Under the pieces are notes generated by a model that saw only the letters and a program-made list of their open reading frames with translations, ran no database searches and had not been told where the DNA came from. A stretch of 64,000 nt of DNA, taken from assembly GCA_013398295.1 (NCBI GenBank), contig VZSF01000978.1:1-64000 (forward strand). The letters are read 5' to 3'. Each line of letters begins with the position of its first letter. Position 1 is the first letter of the stretch. The stretch is from Chionis minor (taxonomy: Eukaryota > Chordata > Aves > Charadriiformes > Chionididae). The position numbers and the translations under genes were made by a program. Of the stretch, positions 36,101 to 48,072 are shown piece by piece.

Positions 36101-39100
36101 GGTCATATTCCATGAGTGCTCATTAGGTCCTGAACAGGTGGTTATGTGCTCCCCTCCTGCATCTCCACGCCTTGCGTTTATCGAGGGCTGAATGCAAAAG
36201 TGTGGAAACCCACTGAAAGCCCATTCTTTTAACAGGCCTCATGCCAATATTTGAGGCATAGTTTTTTTCCTTGTAAACTCAGATGTGAGACATTTAAACC
36301 TCTTTGCTATTTTTACTGTATATAAGGCATTAGAAACATATTTCCACTGGGCGAACCATGTTGCTTATTTATTTGCAGGCACTTCCATAGCATTCCTTAC
36401 CAGGCTAAAGATACACAAGCACTCACGGCACCGCAGAGTAACTCAAGTCTCCCGCTTTGGGTATAACTATGGGGTAACAGGAGATTAATTCTATGCTAGA
36501 CATTTTATCACACCTCTATTAGGAGAAAATGACTGTTAAAACAAATTCTCTTCCTCTGCACATCTAAGATATTAAGACGATGGAAGTGACAAATAGTTCT
36601 CAGCACTCTGACTTTTGATTGCACAGCTGGAATCAGGCTGTAGCAGGCAGGCCCACAACATGGCCAGGCGCCAAGTGGCAAAGGCTCAGGAGCTAATGAA
36701 AATCAGGACTATTATGGCATGCACCAGGCATTCGGGAGGCAGCGGCATTTCCAAACCACCGTTTCAATCTGAACACCACTAAAACTTACCCGAGCACAGC
36801 GGCAGAATGATGAAGGTACCTTCCAGGACTTCTTTATCAGTTCAAATACACATAATGATACTTGGCACATATTCGTGCTTCTAAACTAAGCTTCTTGATG
36901 GTATGCTCTTTGGGATGTGGTTTAGAATTTCCTTACTAGGCAGCTTTATCTACAGCAAATATTTTGCTTTTATGCGAAACACAATGTCTACACAGTTCTC
37001 CATTTTATATATCCCCAAAACTGGAGATGCCAAGCAAACATCTGAAGTGTTTATACAACAGCAAGACAACAGTTCTTAAATTACTGCTACTGTAACTGGC
37101 TAAACACACAAATGTACAAAGGAGTCAATGCATAATGCCATTATGCTGCTAGCAATTTTTTTTTTTTCCCTGGGTGCCAAACAAATTCATGACATAATCT
37201 CTTCCTGTATTTCTATCTTTCTACCTCCTTTTGCTGTGATTCACCTACAAGGAGTTTGGTAAACTTCCTGCGTCCCCTTCCACCTGCCAGCCTACACAGG
37301 GTGCTGACTGTGCAGCCAGGCTGATGGACAGGACAGTAATCAAGCACCAACAGAGCTGGAGGTCTGCAGTGGGCAGCCATCAAAACACAGGTTTTTAAGA
37401 AACACTGTTGCCTTCAGTTCATAATATTACATGACAGAAAATCATCTCCAAAATTACAAACAAAACAAAACGTGTGCTACCAAACCCATAACAGGAAATA
37501 GTAGTAGAACTAGTGAAACTAAGTACATATCTGAAGTTTGAACATTAAAATTCACTCACAACCAAAAGCTGTTTTCTGTATTTTATTAACAATGTCTTTT
37601 TCCTCCAGAAGTTCTTGTTGGAGTTTTTACCATTTCTGATTCAAGTCACACAGAAAGGTACAAGAAATGGTTATATTTAGACACATTTTTCAATGGTTTG
37701 CTGATTGCAGAAGTAACAGGTGGCTTCACTCCACATGAAGCAAACAGAAATAAAAATTAAATTTTAATGTGATTATACCCTTGTGCCTCTGTTCCAAAAA
37801 ACTAGGTATCAATTGATTTTAATAAATAAAGTCAAGAATTCAACATAGCTCTGCTGCAAAAATTAAGACAACTTTACTGCCTAACCTACCATAAAGCAAA
37901 ATGAATCTTGACAGTCTGCTCAAATCACGAAACAACCATAAATATAACAACCTGACTAAAGGCAAAATATAAAGAAAGGGAGTTCTAGGGAACTGCTGCA
38001 GAGCCAGGACTGTAGATCATTATGTAGGCTGGCGATTAATGTTTATTTTAAAGCAGCAGCGTAAGTAGGGTCATCACTTTTCGGGAGATGATAACTTTGG
38101 TTTGGTTCCAAGAATACACGTGCTCCCAAATGCATGGACCTCTACTGACAATTACAGGTAAAAATTACAGCTTCTGGACATAATCAGTGCATATAGACCA
38201 AGGTCAGTCTGAATTCAGTAACTACACAAGCAACTTCTTTGAATCATCTGGAAATCAAGATTCTGAGAATTACTCTCTCACGGGTTTCTTATATAGATAT
38301 TTGAGAATTTTTGAAGATGAATTGCACAGACACAGTGGCTTGTAAGTGTCCCAAAGCATACACAGCAAAACGAACCTCACGTTTTGAAACAGCTTTTTCA
38401 ATGCCTCCTGCTTGCCAGTTCAAGACACAAACAACTTCACTTCCTTCACCTTCTCCACAATGTACATAAATAGACTTGCTTCAGTCAGATGAAGGCTTGT
38501 GGTCTTAGATCATAGCAAATTTTGCTTCTGCTTTCTTAACTTCTATTTTCCCCTCGGGGATTACTCAGTACCGGGGTAGCGGGTGTCTGAAAAGGGGCAT
38601 TGGAATATCTCTGTCACCGCCCGGTCACTCTACTTCCTTACCAGTGGATCATGAGAATGATATTCCAAGGCCATCATGGAAAAATTCAATCTTCATACAG
38701 TCTTTTTAAATACAGTGCTAATTCGCAGGAAATTTCCAGCCCTGTGAGCTACAGTGTGACAAGCCTGCTCTCTTTTTCCTATTTGCTGAAGTGCCATAGC
38801 CATATTTTTCCACTCCAGGTAAAGGTTAACTTCTTAAAGAGATACTGTTTATTCAAGACACTTACTATTTCCTCCTATCTAGGCTTGGTAAGTGCACACT
38901 GAAGTCTATTGTTGGAGAGCAATTATTTAGCAAATTATTTAGTAGATTTGAAGGACAGAGTCACAGACAAGATGCAACAAGGAACCTCTTCTAAGTATAA
39001 AAGGCAGGGTGAAGAATAAGATGAAATAAGGAGGGGGGAAAATAGGAACAATATTTGTTGGAAGTAGGAAAAAGGAGAAAAGACAGTGCAAAAACACGCT

Positions 39101-39599
39101 TGGGAGTGAGGCTTGTAAGGAAAGACAAGTGTAGAGATTCAAGAAAAGAGATCACAGAAGTAGTAACAGAATTTGAATGACCTTTAAGAGATTATTGAAT
39201 CCCTTAATTGTACTTCAGAGGCAGAAATGAAGGGTTACACCACAGATGCATCCATAAGGAGCCTGACAGCCAGCATCCCTGAAAACAAAGTTTGCTTGCA
39301 GGTGAAAGTACTGATTTCATCATGCCATCCGCTTTGCTTTGCCAGATCGCTTATCAACCGGGGCCGAAGGCAACATACCAAAACATAAAAGAAACCTCCT
39401 TGGATATTCATTAGGACAAACCAGTCAGAAGGAAAAGGATGAGATGCCATACATCTGTGATTATATAAAACATATTAAAGAAGTTAGTTCTCTTTGCTAT
39501 TTAAGAGATATGTGTTTGCTATTAGAAGTAAGAGGAAATTCTTAAAAGGTCAGAGAGCTCTCCAAAGGGGGAAAACAGACAGGAACACACTCTTAACTC

Positions 39600-41320
39600 T
39601 TGTATGTATAAGCAGAGTAATGCAGATCAAAAGCAAATTTGAGGAACCGCAGAGGTACTTAAAGAGGCTGCCATACCAGAACCCTGCTTTACAAGGGATG
39701 TACCAAAAGATCTGACTTGCGCAGAAATGTCAGCCAAAAAGGCAACGAACAAATCAACAAAAGAGACACAAGCAAATGGGCAGGCCCAGATGATACTCAC
39801 ACCCTAGAGTTCCAGAGAAACTCAAGTGTGAGAAAGTTAAACTCTTAAATAGCTTATAACCTCCTGCTTAAAACAGCTTATAACCTCCTGGTACCAGAGA
39901 AAGTGCAATGTCAATTAAAAAAAGGTCTGTGAGGACAGAGGGAACCGTGGACCAGTAAATCTCCTGTCTGTACCTTAGAAATTGATAGAAACTGTTATAA
40001 GAAACCATAAACTTATAAAAAGCTCCAAATTAGTGGATGCAAAAAAATACGATCTATTGGTTAGGAGTCAAACTTACGATTCACACACCTCTTATTTTCT
40101 TAAGGTACAAAAACCAAGCAGGCAAGAAAGATTCAAGTGACACACACTGCCTGGGTTTCCTACAGGCATTTGGGAAGGTTTTTCAAAGGCTTTTTAAAAA
40201 CTGAATTACTGCAGCAGGAGAAAAGATCCATGAGCGGATAAATAGCAGGTCAAGATAAGAAAAAAAAGATAGGAATGAATGGTGAGTACTATTAGGGTGA
40301 AGTCACCTAAGAACTGCAGAGAAATGTGTCTTTTGACCTGTGGTGGTCAACATATTCCTACATGATCTGCAAAAGTGAGCAGAAGACGACAGTGAAGTTC
40401 GCTAATGCTAATTTAGTCAGGGAAGAAAAAAAATCAGGCACAATTCTGAAAAACTGCAGATGGTTTGTACAGCACTGGAAGACTGGGAGATAACATACCA
40501 GGTGAAAAGTCAATATTGACAAACATGAAAGAGAGAGAGGTGAGGAAAAAGACTTAATTCTACATACACAAAACCCCACCAGCTCGGAAAACCAGATAGT
40601 AAGGAGATCTTGGTGCTAAAATGTCAGTGTAACCTCCAGTTATAAGCAGAAAACCAAATCAGATGTTATTAGAACCAGAAAAAAGAGTAAACCAGACAGT
40701 ATCACTAAATCATCATATAAACGCATGGTGAATGTATCATGAGTAATATGCGGTTCTCTGTTTCAGAAAGAATACGACAGAAATAGTAAAGGGATAAAGA
40801 AGTGGGACAAGGATGACCAGAAACATGGAAAGGTTCTGTAGAAGAAAGGAGTGAGCAGGGCAGAAGAGGTGACAGAAAAGACATGAAGAGGTTCATAAAA
40901 TCATGAAGGTTATGGAAAGGATCAGTAGATTAATTATTTACTGCCTCTTTTCATACAAGAGCTCGGGGGTAACAACTGGAGCTAGGCAGGAGGTAGGAAT
41001 GCAAAAAGCCAGCAAAGCTTGTTCTTCACACCACTCGGTATCTGTGCAACCCCTTGCTGCAGAATTTTGTGATGTTATGATGTGGGTTCAAAAAGCAATC
41101 AGACAAACAGGAAAAAAGCTAGGTAGGGCTGCTAGACAGAGGTGTATCAATTCTGGATATAGAAATCCTAGAAGGTGGTAGAACATGCCAGGAAAATATG
41201 ACTGCATGCTTTGCCATGCTCTTCCATGGGCATTGGCTACTGCCTATTGATAAGAGACATGATAGTGGGCTAAATTAATGTTGGGTTTGACCTAGCATGG
41301 CTGTTCTTTGTGTTTAACAG
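39600..41320 (+). mobile_element. Decayed CR1-family LINE: reverse transcriptase region to 3' end
   Basis: The plus strand follows the CR1 LINE over about 1.7 kb in the right order. It starts just before the RT domain (near 39780-39970, including the part reading GGACCAGTAAATCTCC). It passes the segment before the catalytic loop (40230-40370), the catalytic region near 40391-40410, the downstream RT and thumb region (40500-40960), and the CR1 tail ending in a TGACCTAGCATGGCTGTTC-like motif near 41288-41306. Many stops and indels interrupt all frames. The RT aspartate pair is lost: the position reads Phe-Ala-Asn-Ala instead of FADD/YADD. It is 5'-truncated and antisense to BABAM2. The 5' limit is approximate; the family call is secure, the subfamily is not. 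Confidence 0.8.
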
Positions 41321-44300
41321 AGCAATTACAAATATTACCCAAAAGACAAGATCATGGAGCTCACCTACTGTGTTTACTTAGCTGCTTACTTTATAATTGA
41401 CCAAGTAACAGTATTTATCTGGGTTATTAAACCTCAGCTCCTTCCAAACTCACGTATTTCTCTCTACCCTTTTCTCTCAAGCAAGAGAGGACATTTTTTC
41501 ACACCAGTTCCTAACTAGAATTCCATGCTCTAATACAGATCTAGCAGCTTTGATAAATGTATAATGGAGCTCTCTAATGAAGCCAAATCAGACAGTTCAT
41601 CACACTATTTCTAGAATAACACCTAACCCTGGTTATCTAGGAACCACCTACATTCTAGCCTTTAATTCCTATAAAGCAGTCGTCTTCCAGCAAAGTGCTA
41701 TTATATTCCACTTCTACCAAGCCAACCCCTCCAATCTACTCTGTGCATTTCTGTCAATACATGAGAGAATCCTTTTTTGCAGAAAGAATATTTACTATAC
41801 ATTGAAATGCACATTAGGTACAGTTCACACATATATAAAACCACAGCAAAGCTAGTTGCCTGACAGACTTTATTTATGTGCACTTCCTATAGCACCTATA
41901 CTCCTTATCTTTAAACAGCTGTTTTTCTTTTCCCACAGTCAAAGCTTTAATGAGAAGTGACCAGAAACAAATACCCAGGCCCTTCTGTATTGGCTGAAAT
42001 CCACATAATGCATGACAGCACTGAAGATCCCTGGCAGGCACCTGTCAGAAACTAACATACCATAACTTAAGAGTCAGACTTCATTATCCAAGGAGACATT
42101 TAAAGAAAAGTACATGAAAAATATGAGTCAAGAAGTGCAACTATCATGTGTACGCACTATACTCTGTAGTATGTGCAGAGAAATAATGTAAAAAAACCTC
42201 ACACCAATATACTGGGAATATTCTAATTAAAAGCTGTATCTATTCTATCTCAGAATCAAAATAATTTTGTTATTAAGGTTTGCTGGTTAATCATCCATAG
42301 AAGATTTTACAAGAAAAAAATGCAATCATGAAGCGTTTCAACAAAACATAATTTTTTCTATTTGTCTTTCTACTTTTCGTGTAAGTCTGATCAGCTGACA
42401 CTCCCACAGAAAATCAGAGTTTTGATTTAATGGTCTATAAAATCAAGTTAACTTCTCTGTAAGCTTCACACGGCTGGGTCACCACATCTCTTCTCACTAT
42501 GGCTGTCACAGTGTATTGGCCCTTTTTTCGTTCTGAAAAAGAGCCCACTGGCAGCAACAAAATGTCAGCCTTACTTGATTTCAGGCAAAGAAATCACTTT
42601 TGTTCAGTTTGTGATGTGGGACTATCAAAAAACAGAGTTAAACAAGCAATCCAGCTCAGCACCTCACCCCTTAGTTTGTACCCACCCCGCTGCTCTTCTC
42701 CAAAAAGAATCCTCTGAGCCTTGCAAACGTTCAGAGACAAACACACAGGGAAGGATGATGTTCCTACATTTTGTGCTTCTGATCCCTGCTCTCTTTGGAC
42801 GTTTCTAAACTTCTTTTTCAGTTTAAGGTAACGTGCAACAGAGCCAAAGACTGTCATCCAAAAAGCTTTGTGAGGAGAGTATATGTAAATGCAAACAAGT
42901 TAGTTTTTGGAAATCTCTTTCAAGTTGCCTAACGTGCATGAAAATCATATAACACATGAAAATACGATTTTCTACTTTTACAAGTAAGCAGGAAAAATAC
43001 TGAAATACAAACCAAATAGTAACAAATGATTTATTAGCTTAATTACACCTACCAAGGAGGGAAGATTAGAAAAAAGGTGCAATGTTTACATGCAAACTCT
43101 ATAGTTAGGTGGAGAACAAAAGTTTCAAGGAAACAGAGAAATCTGTTACTTTAAAAAGAATCCAAAATGTAGTCATAGATACGCTGCCTAAAATGTAAAA
43201 GAATTCTGACTTAATAAATAAAAAATGAATGAGTTGAAAAACTGCTTAAGGTCAAAAGAAAAAAAAAATAATCACTAGGGCACTCAAAATTTACTGAATC
43301 CAACAGCAAGTCTTTGACATATGACAACTGAGTTTGTCTAAACAGCAACACAAAAATTGTTCCCTTTTTTCTTTCAAACATCCTTTTATTAGACGAAAAG
43401 ATGCATTTCCCCTCCTTACCAGGGAATATTAAAGCTTAAAGCAACCATTTCAGCCAAGTAGCAACTAGCATCTTCCCACGACACGCATCTTCTAATTTGA
43501 TGATATTCAAGGAAAAGGTATCGATGAGGCTGAAAACGCTACGGCCCAGTGCACCAGCCTGACACTTTCTAATCATGGCACGCTTGCGCTGAGCACGAAC
43601 CGTAGCTGCAGCCGAGCTCGTCATACATATGTAGCTCGCACAAGATGCGTCTGCATATAATCTTAAGCTGCACTTGACCTTATGGCAGAGCAACAGCCAA
43701 TATACAGTTGAGAGCACTTGAGCCCTTTTAAGCTTTCACCCTTACAGAGCCCTGAGGGATATGCAAAATTAACACCGCATTCAGCAAACACCAGTGAATG
43801 GTCAGGGACAACAACGTTATTCCGAAACCAAGTTTATGGGCCAAGTTTATTTATCTTGAAAAAAGAATATGAAGCCTCGGAACAACTTTTTATTGTGATA
43901 CCAGTTTCCCCATGCTCCTGCTATTTTTAATGACGAGTAGGTGGATTTATGTAGGATAAGAGAGTAAACTGAGTCCCGACTTGCTCTCCTTGAAGTGTAA
44001 CCTAAGTCTACAGAGCAGCACTGGGTGAGACAGAAATTGGGCCAGAGTGCCTCTAAGAACTGAACTTAATTTGTACAAACAAACAAGCTTTATTTACAGT
44101 ATTCCATCATAAAATCCCAGGCTTAGAGTCTGCATGTTCTTTAAAGGCTCCATTTATGTACACTTGAATGCCTATTTAAGCAAAAAACAAGAGAGCTTTT
44201 CCCATGGAAACCGCACAGAGATGTTTTACTTCACACGTACACCACAAACAAGGCTGCTAACTTTCCATAATTTACTGTATTTTCTTAGGCTTGCTATTGT

Positions 44301-47231
44301 ATTTTAGGACCAAATCTTTTGGAGAAGCTGCTTACGCAGGAGGCCACAGACATATAAATAAATGACCTAAGAGAGGCAAAGCCTGAGATGCGAACTGAGA
44401 GGAAATGGCATCTCGGCAGCATGTACGAAAATTTTAGTATTTTTGGTTTCCCTCTATTCTAGCTGGAGAAACAGGTTAAAATTGTGCGTTTAGTTGAGAA
44501 ACAAGCAATCTGGAGGCATTTGGAATCACATTATTTAATCAGGACTTCATTTGTCCCTTCGAATTAAATCAAGCCAGAGGGCAATCCCTGGGCTAAGACA
44601 ACAGCAAGCTTCAGTTACCAGAAGCTGTCTCTCAGTGAAGAACCTAAGTCAGTGGACCCCAAAGGAGCCAGGTGATTTTAAAAACTGCTTAAGAGGGCAC
44701 ATAGAAAGATTTTGCAGACTTCATCAGACAGGCATAAATTGGTCCAATGACTTCAGCAAGAACACCAGCGGTTTTTCTCTGTGAATGAACAAGATCCTGC
44801 TAAACTGATACTCTATGAATTTGCCTTTTAGATTCAGGTGATATGTGTCTAAGTGGGAATGCATACAATCTACTTCTATATATATGTATTTTAGGGGAGT
44901 AATTTTGCTCCTACTTGTAATTACTACTGATTGTCTGAAGGCTACAGCAAAGGGTTAAGTCCTAACTTCAAAAGAGATGCCTACCTCTGCTCGGGGGCCA
45001 CAAAGATAAGCAAAGATACCAAGACTTTCAAGTTTAGCCCCTGAGTTGAAGGAATTGGACGGGCCTACCTGTTAGGGGGGGAAAAAAACCCCCAAACCCA
45101 AAACAAAACAAACAAAAACCCAACCCTGGGAGAAGGCTGGGCACAGAATCAAAGTCCCTTTGGCATGAACTTACGACAGCTCTGTCCGTGAATAAGCAGG
45201 CTGTGTTGAGTTGCTGAAAACAGGCAGGGCTTGCCAAAATTGAAGATGAGGAAATCTCTGAGAGACGGTATTTCAAACTTGGTGGTGCTTCTACATAGCA
45301 TAAAGCAAGGCGGTATACATGTTTCAGTACATGCCTGGGCAGTTAACGAACCCAGCTGGTACAAGAGCCATCCTTGCTGGTGTCTTAAGCTACAGTGAGG
45401 AAGATGGTGTAAACTCATCCCTCAAGAGTCTGAGAAAAAGGGCGGAGAATTTGGTCAGACACCAGAACATCAAGTAGGAGATCCTGTGGCCCTAGAACAG
45501 TAGGGCAGAAAGATAAACAGAGCTGTTTTGTCTCAAAGGATGCCAAGCACTTGGGAGACAATTTGTCTAAGAGTGAAAAAGACTACATATAAGCAAACCC
45601 TAAGAGACAGTATTTAGAAGCACAAACAAGTTGTCTCTGATTTATCCAGGCTAAATTGACTTCAGCTGAGCAGAATTACATTGCTTCTAGATGCTAAATC
45701 ACGTATCCTTCTTTCCTGTTTTTATTTGGGATGTTTTGACGTGGTGCTTGAACTAACGTATTTAATTATAATGCCTACCTATATATCTACATATATTCCC
45801 ATATACTTGGTCTGTAACATGGCTACAGTAAAAATAAAATAGAATGAAAAATTATTTGGTTGTGTTGAAGCACGCTAACCTATTGTAAGAAGCTCTAGCG
45901 AGGATTTTAAACACTGTTTACATAAGGTGCTCGACTGTGTTAAAAATTTTTTCTTAAAATATGCTAACACGTATCACAGCATCATTTTTCTTGATGCAGA
46001 TTTATTTATGGTACGTACTCAGGAATCACTGGTTGTTCCTGCAAACAAAGCGCTCTTAACTAGAGCGGCTTCTCTGTGACTTTGCAGCTCAATGATAGTT
46101 ATTTCAGACATTGCAGCATACTTTCTTACCCTGCTCCTCATCATCTTTCTCATATTACATATCCAGTGTAAAACTTAAATGCAAAGGCTCAAACATAAGA
46201 ATGAATAACCTCACAAAACGTACACGTGATAGTAAGTGTACGCATTTAGTGCTTTTCAAAAGAACTGTTACAATACTACTAAATTTCAAGTGTAGGGCAG
46301 AGAAGTCCATTTGTATGCACCCACTCATAAATGAATGCACTTAGCAGACAGCACATAGGTACTCGTAAGCTTCCAGCTGCAAAAGAAATGAATTTTGTAA
46401 TAAGGTCATAAAAAAAGCCACAGTAATGCTTCCAGTTACTGTTTGTTGGTTTTTTGTTTTTTTGTTTGTTTTATTTTTTTAAACAAAATACTCATAATAT
46501 TCTTGTAGAAAAAAGTCCACCAAAAAAAAAAAGTATTTGATCAAGAAACAGCTCTCGTAGATAGTATGGTAGTAAAACCAAATACTAGCAAAAAAATTTC
46601 TATTACAGTGCATCAAAATCAAATGCTGCTTGATGTTCTCCATAAAATTTAAATTATTATAAAATCTGCAAATGCTTCAGTCAATTGTTGTTTCCTTCCA
46701 CCATTTCCAAATTACAATCAGTCTCTGACCATGCCATTCATTTGATTTACTCAGCTTGAACTATTTTCATTTGACTCTTATTTACGCATCTTTGCTAAAT
46801 TAATTTAATCTCCTGATTGTCATTCAAAACATTCATTCCAATGTGCCTTATTATTTATGCAGTTTGATGCCTTTATGTGCTGAACAACTGATAATCAACT
46901 GGCTTAAATCTGTCGCTGTTCTAACATTTTTACACTTTGCAAAATTGAAATACTGCAGCAATGCCGTTACCCGTATTGCTCCATTCATGTAAAATCTGTT
47001 TTGCTTCATTAAAAGACGGGGATAACATCTAGTATACAAAAGGAGCACCACTGCTCATGATAGCTTGCCCTCGCAACAGAGCCACTCTGGGGAGGCTGTC
47101 CTGTCATCCTCAACCAAAGGGGACACTCAGACTGAAGTGGTGTCTTCCCAGCCTGAAATGAGGGCTTGCAGAAAAACTGCAGAGGAAACAGTTCGAGACT
47201 TTCTATTTCTAGCCAATAGAAAAAGCAGTGG

Positions 47232-47327
47232 GGAAAAAAAACCCAAAACCCACACACCAAAAAAACCAAACCAAAACAAAACAAGAAAACCACCAAAAAA
47301 AAAACCCAACCCAAACCAAGAAGAGAG
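47232..47327. repeat. A/C-rich low-complexity tract
   Basis: About 95 bp made almost only of A runs and CC/CCC (AAACCC, AAACC and AAAAC units). It creates long open frames of Lys/Pro/Asn or Phe/Gly/Val-like composition that are artefacts. A shorter similar tract is at 45077-45126. Confidence 0.8.
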
Positions 47328-47589
47328 AGATATTCAGACTTTCAGGTAACTTTCTCAAATTCTGATAGGACTGCCTCTTGTGCCAGACTGGTGGCTTGCT
47401 CTACCTCTTCCTCTTCTTCTGTGTCTTTTTATCACAGCCCTTATTCCATATCTTTCAGGTTTTTCTTCCTTGCTCTCTCCGTCTCACATGCTTCCCTTCA
47501 GGGTCCCCCCCTCGACGCCAACACAAAACCATGGAGTTACCTTGACTGACTGCTACCATGCAGATTGCTCCTGCTGGGGGCTATCTTGT

Positions 47590-47712
47590 CTACTTAGATT
47601 GGAAGCTCTCTGAAGCAGATTGTCACTACTCTGTGCCCGTACAACGCCTAGCAGAAACAGCCGTCTTTTGATCAGTCCTCTGGCACTTATGTAATAAGCA
47701 TGATTAATAACG
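47590..47712 (+). repeat. L2/L3-like LINE 3' tail relic
   Basis: Plus-strand landmarks in order: TTAGATTGGAAGCTCTCTGA, GCAGATTGTCACTACTCTGT, GTACAACGCCTAGCAGA, then GCACTTATGTAATAAGCA. These follow the ancient LINE (L2/CR1 superfamily) tail found across amniotes. It sits about 170 bp downstream of the donor of the penultimate BABAM2 exon, antisense to the gene. Confidence 0.65.
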
Positions 47713-47881
47713 CATCTGTCTATACTCATACATGGGAACACCAGGACGACGTGAGAACAAAAACAGGTTCAGCTTTTATAGTGCTGGAAATGTACAGTTC
47801 CATGAAATTCCATGAAATTTCTACCAACAGACTACCATGTAACAAATGGAATATTTAGTAGGAAACAGCAATCTGACTTAC

Positions 47882-48035
47882 TTTGCTCTCTTGGCCATTT
47901 CGTTGCCATCCCAGCGAGGGCTGTAAGGGTAATTCTTCTGGGCCTGGGAGTACAACTGGCCACTGTTAGTGAAGTGGTAGACGGATTGAAATGTTAGGGT
48001 TGGTTGGTCTCGAGGAAAGTAGAGGGGTAGGTCAA
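47882..48035 (-). CDS. BABAM2: BABAM2 (BRE/BRCC45) penultimate coding exon
   Basis: Read on the minus strand, this 154-bp exon follows a long pyrimidine tract ending in TTTCAG (AG at 48036-48037) and ends at a strong GTAAGTC donor starting at 47881. After two bases finishing a split codon, it encodes 50 residues, from [10 protein letters not shown] through [12 protein letters not shown] and [10 protein letters not shown] to EMAKRA, then two bases of a split lysine codon. The other two frames contain stops. I recognise this as the C-terminal part of BABAM2, matching my recollection of the mammalian protein at essentially every residue. If the protein is 383 residues as in human, this is about residues 313-362, the second half of the C-terminal UEV (E2-like, non-catalytic) domain. 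BABAM2 is a scaffold of the BRISC and BRCA1-A complexes, which carry the K63-specific deubiquitinase BRCC36; it links to MERIT40/BABAM1. The incoming intron is phase 1 and the outgoing intron phase 2. Identity is very secure. Confidence 0.97.
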
Positions 48036-48042
48036 CTGAAAT

Positions 48043-48072
48043 AAAAAAAAAAAGAAAAAAAAAGAAAAAAGG
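48043..48072. repeat. A/G-rich tract forming the BABAM2 exon polypyrimidine tract
   Basis: Runs of A broken by single G on the plus strand. On the gene strand it is a 30-base T/C tract just upstream of the TTTCAG acceptor of the penultimate BABAM2 exon. It is both low-complexity repeat and splice signal. Confidence 0.75.

Larger units (their letters stand above)
29012..47881 (-). other. BABAM2: Last intron of BABAM2 (18,870 bp)
   Basis: Bounded by a GTAAGTC donor at 47881-47875 and a pyrimidine-rich CACTAG acceptor at 29017-29012; it interrupts a lysine codon after its second base (phase 2). The sequence is AT-rich and carries no further BABAM2 exon, since the flanking exons are directly consecutive in the protein. 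Contents I could identify are the CR1 LINE at about 39.6-41.3 kb, an L2/L3-like repeat tail at 47.6-47.7 kb, A- and T-rich low-complexity tracts, a CpG-dense patch near 43.5 kb and one N at 30113. In 30-39 kb I see no gene or clear repeat. Confidence 0.93.

Noticed and set aside
47127..47314. Hydrophobic open frames on the minus strand (Phe/Gly/Val-rich)
   Set aside because: They are translations of the A/C-rich low-complexity tract at 47232-47327.
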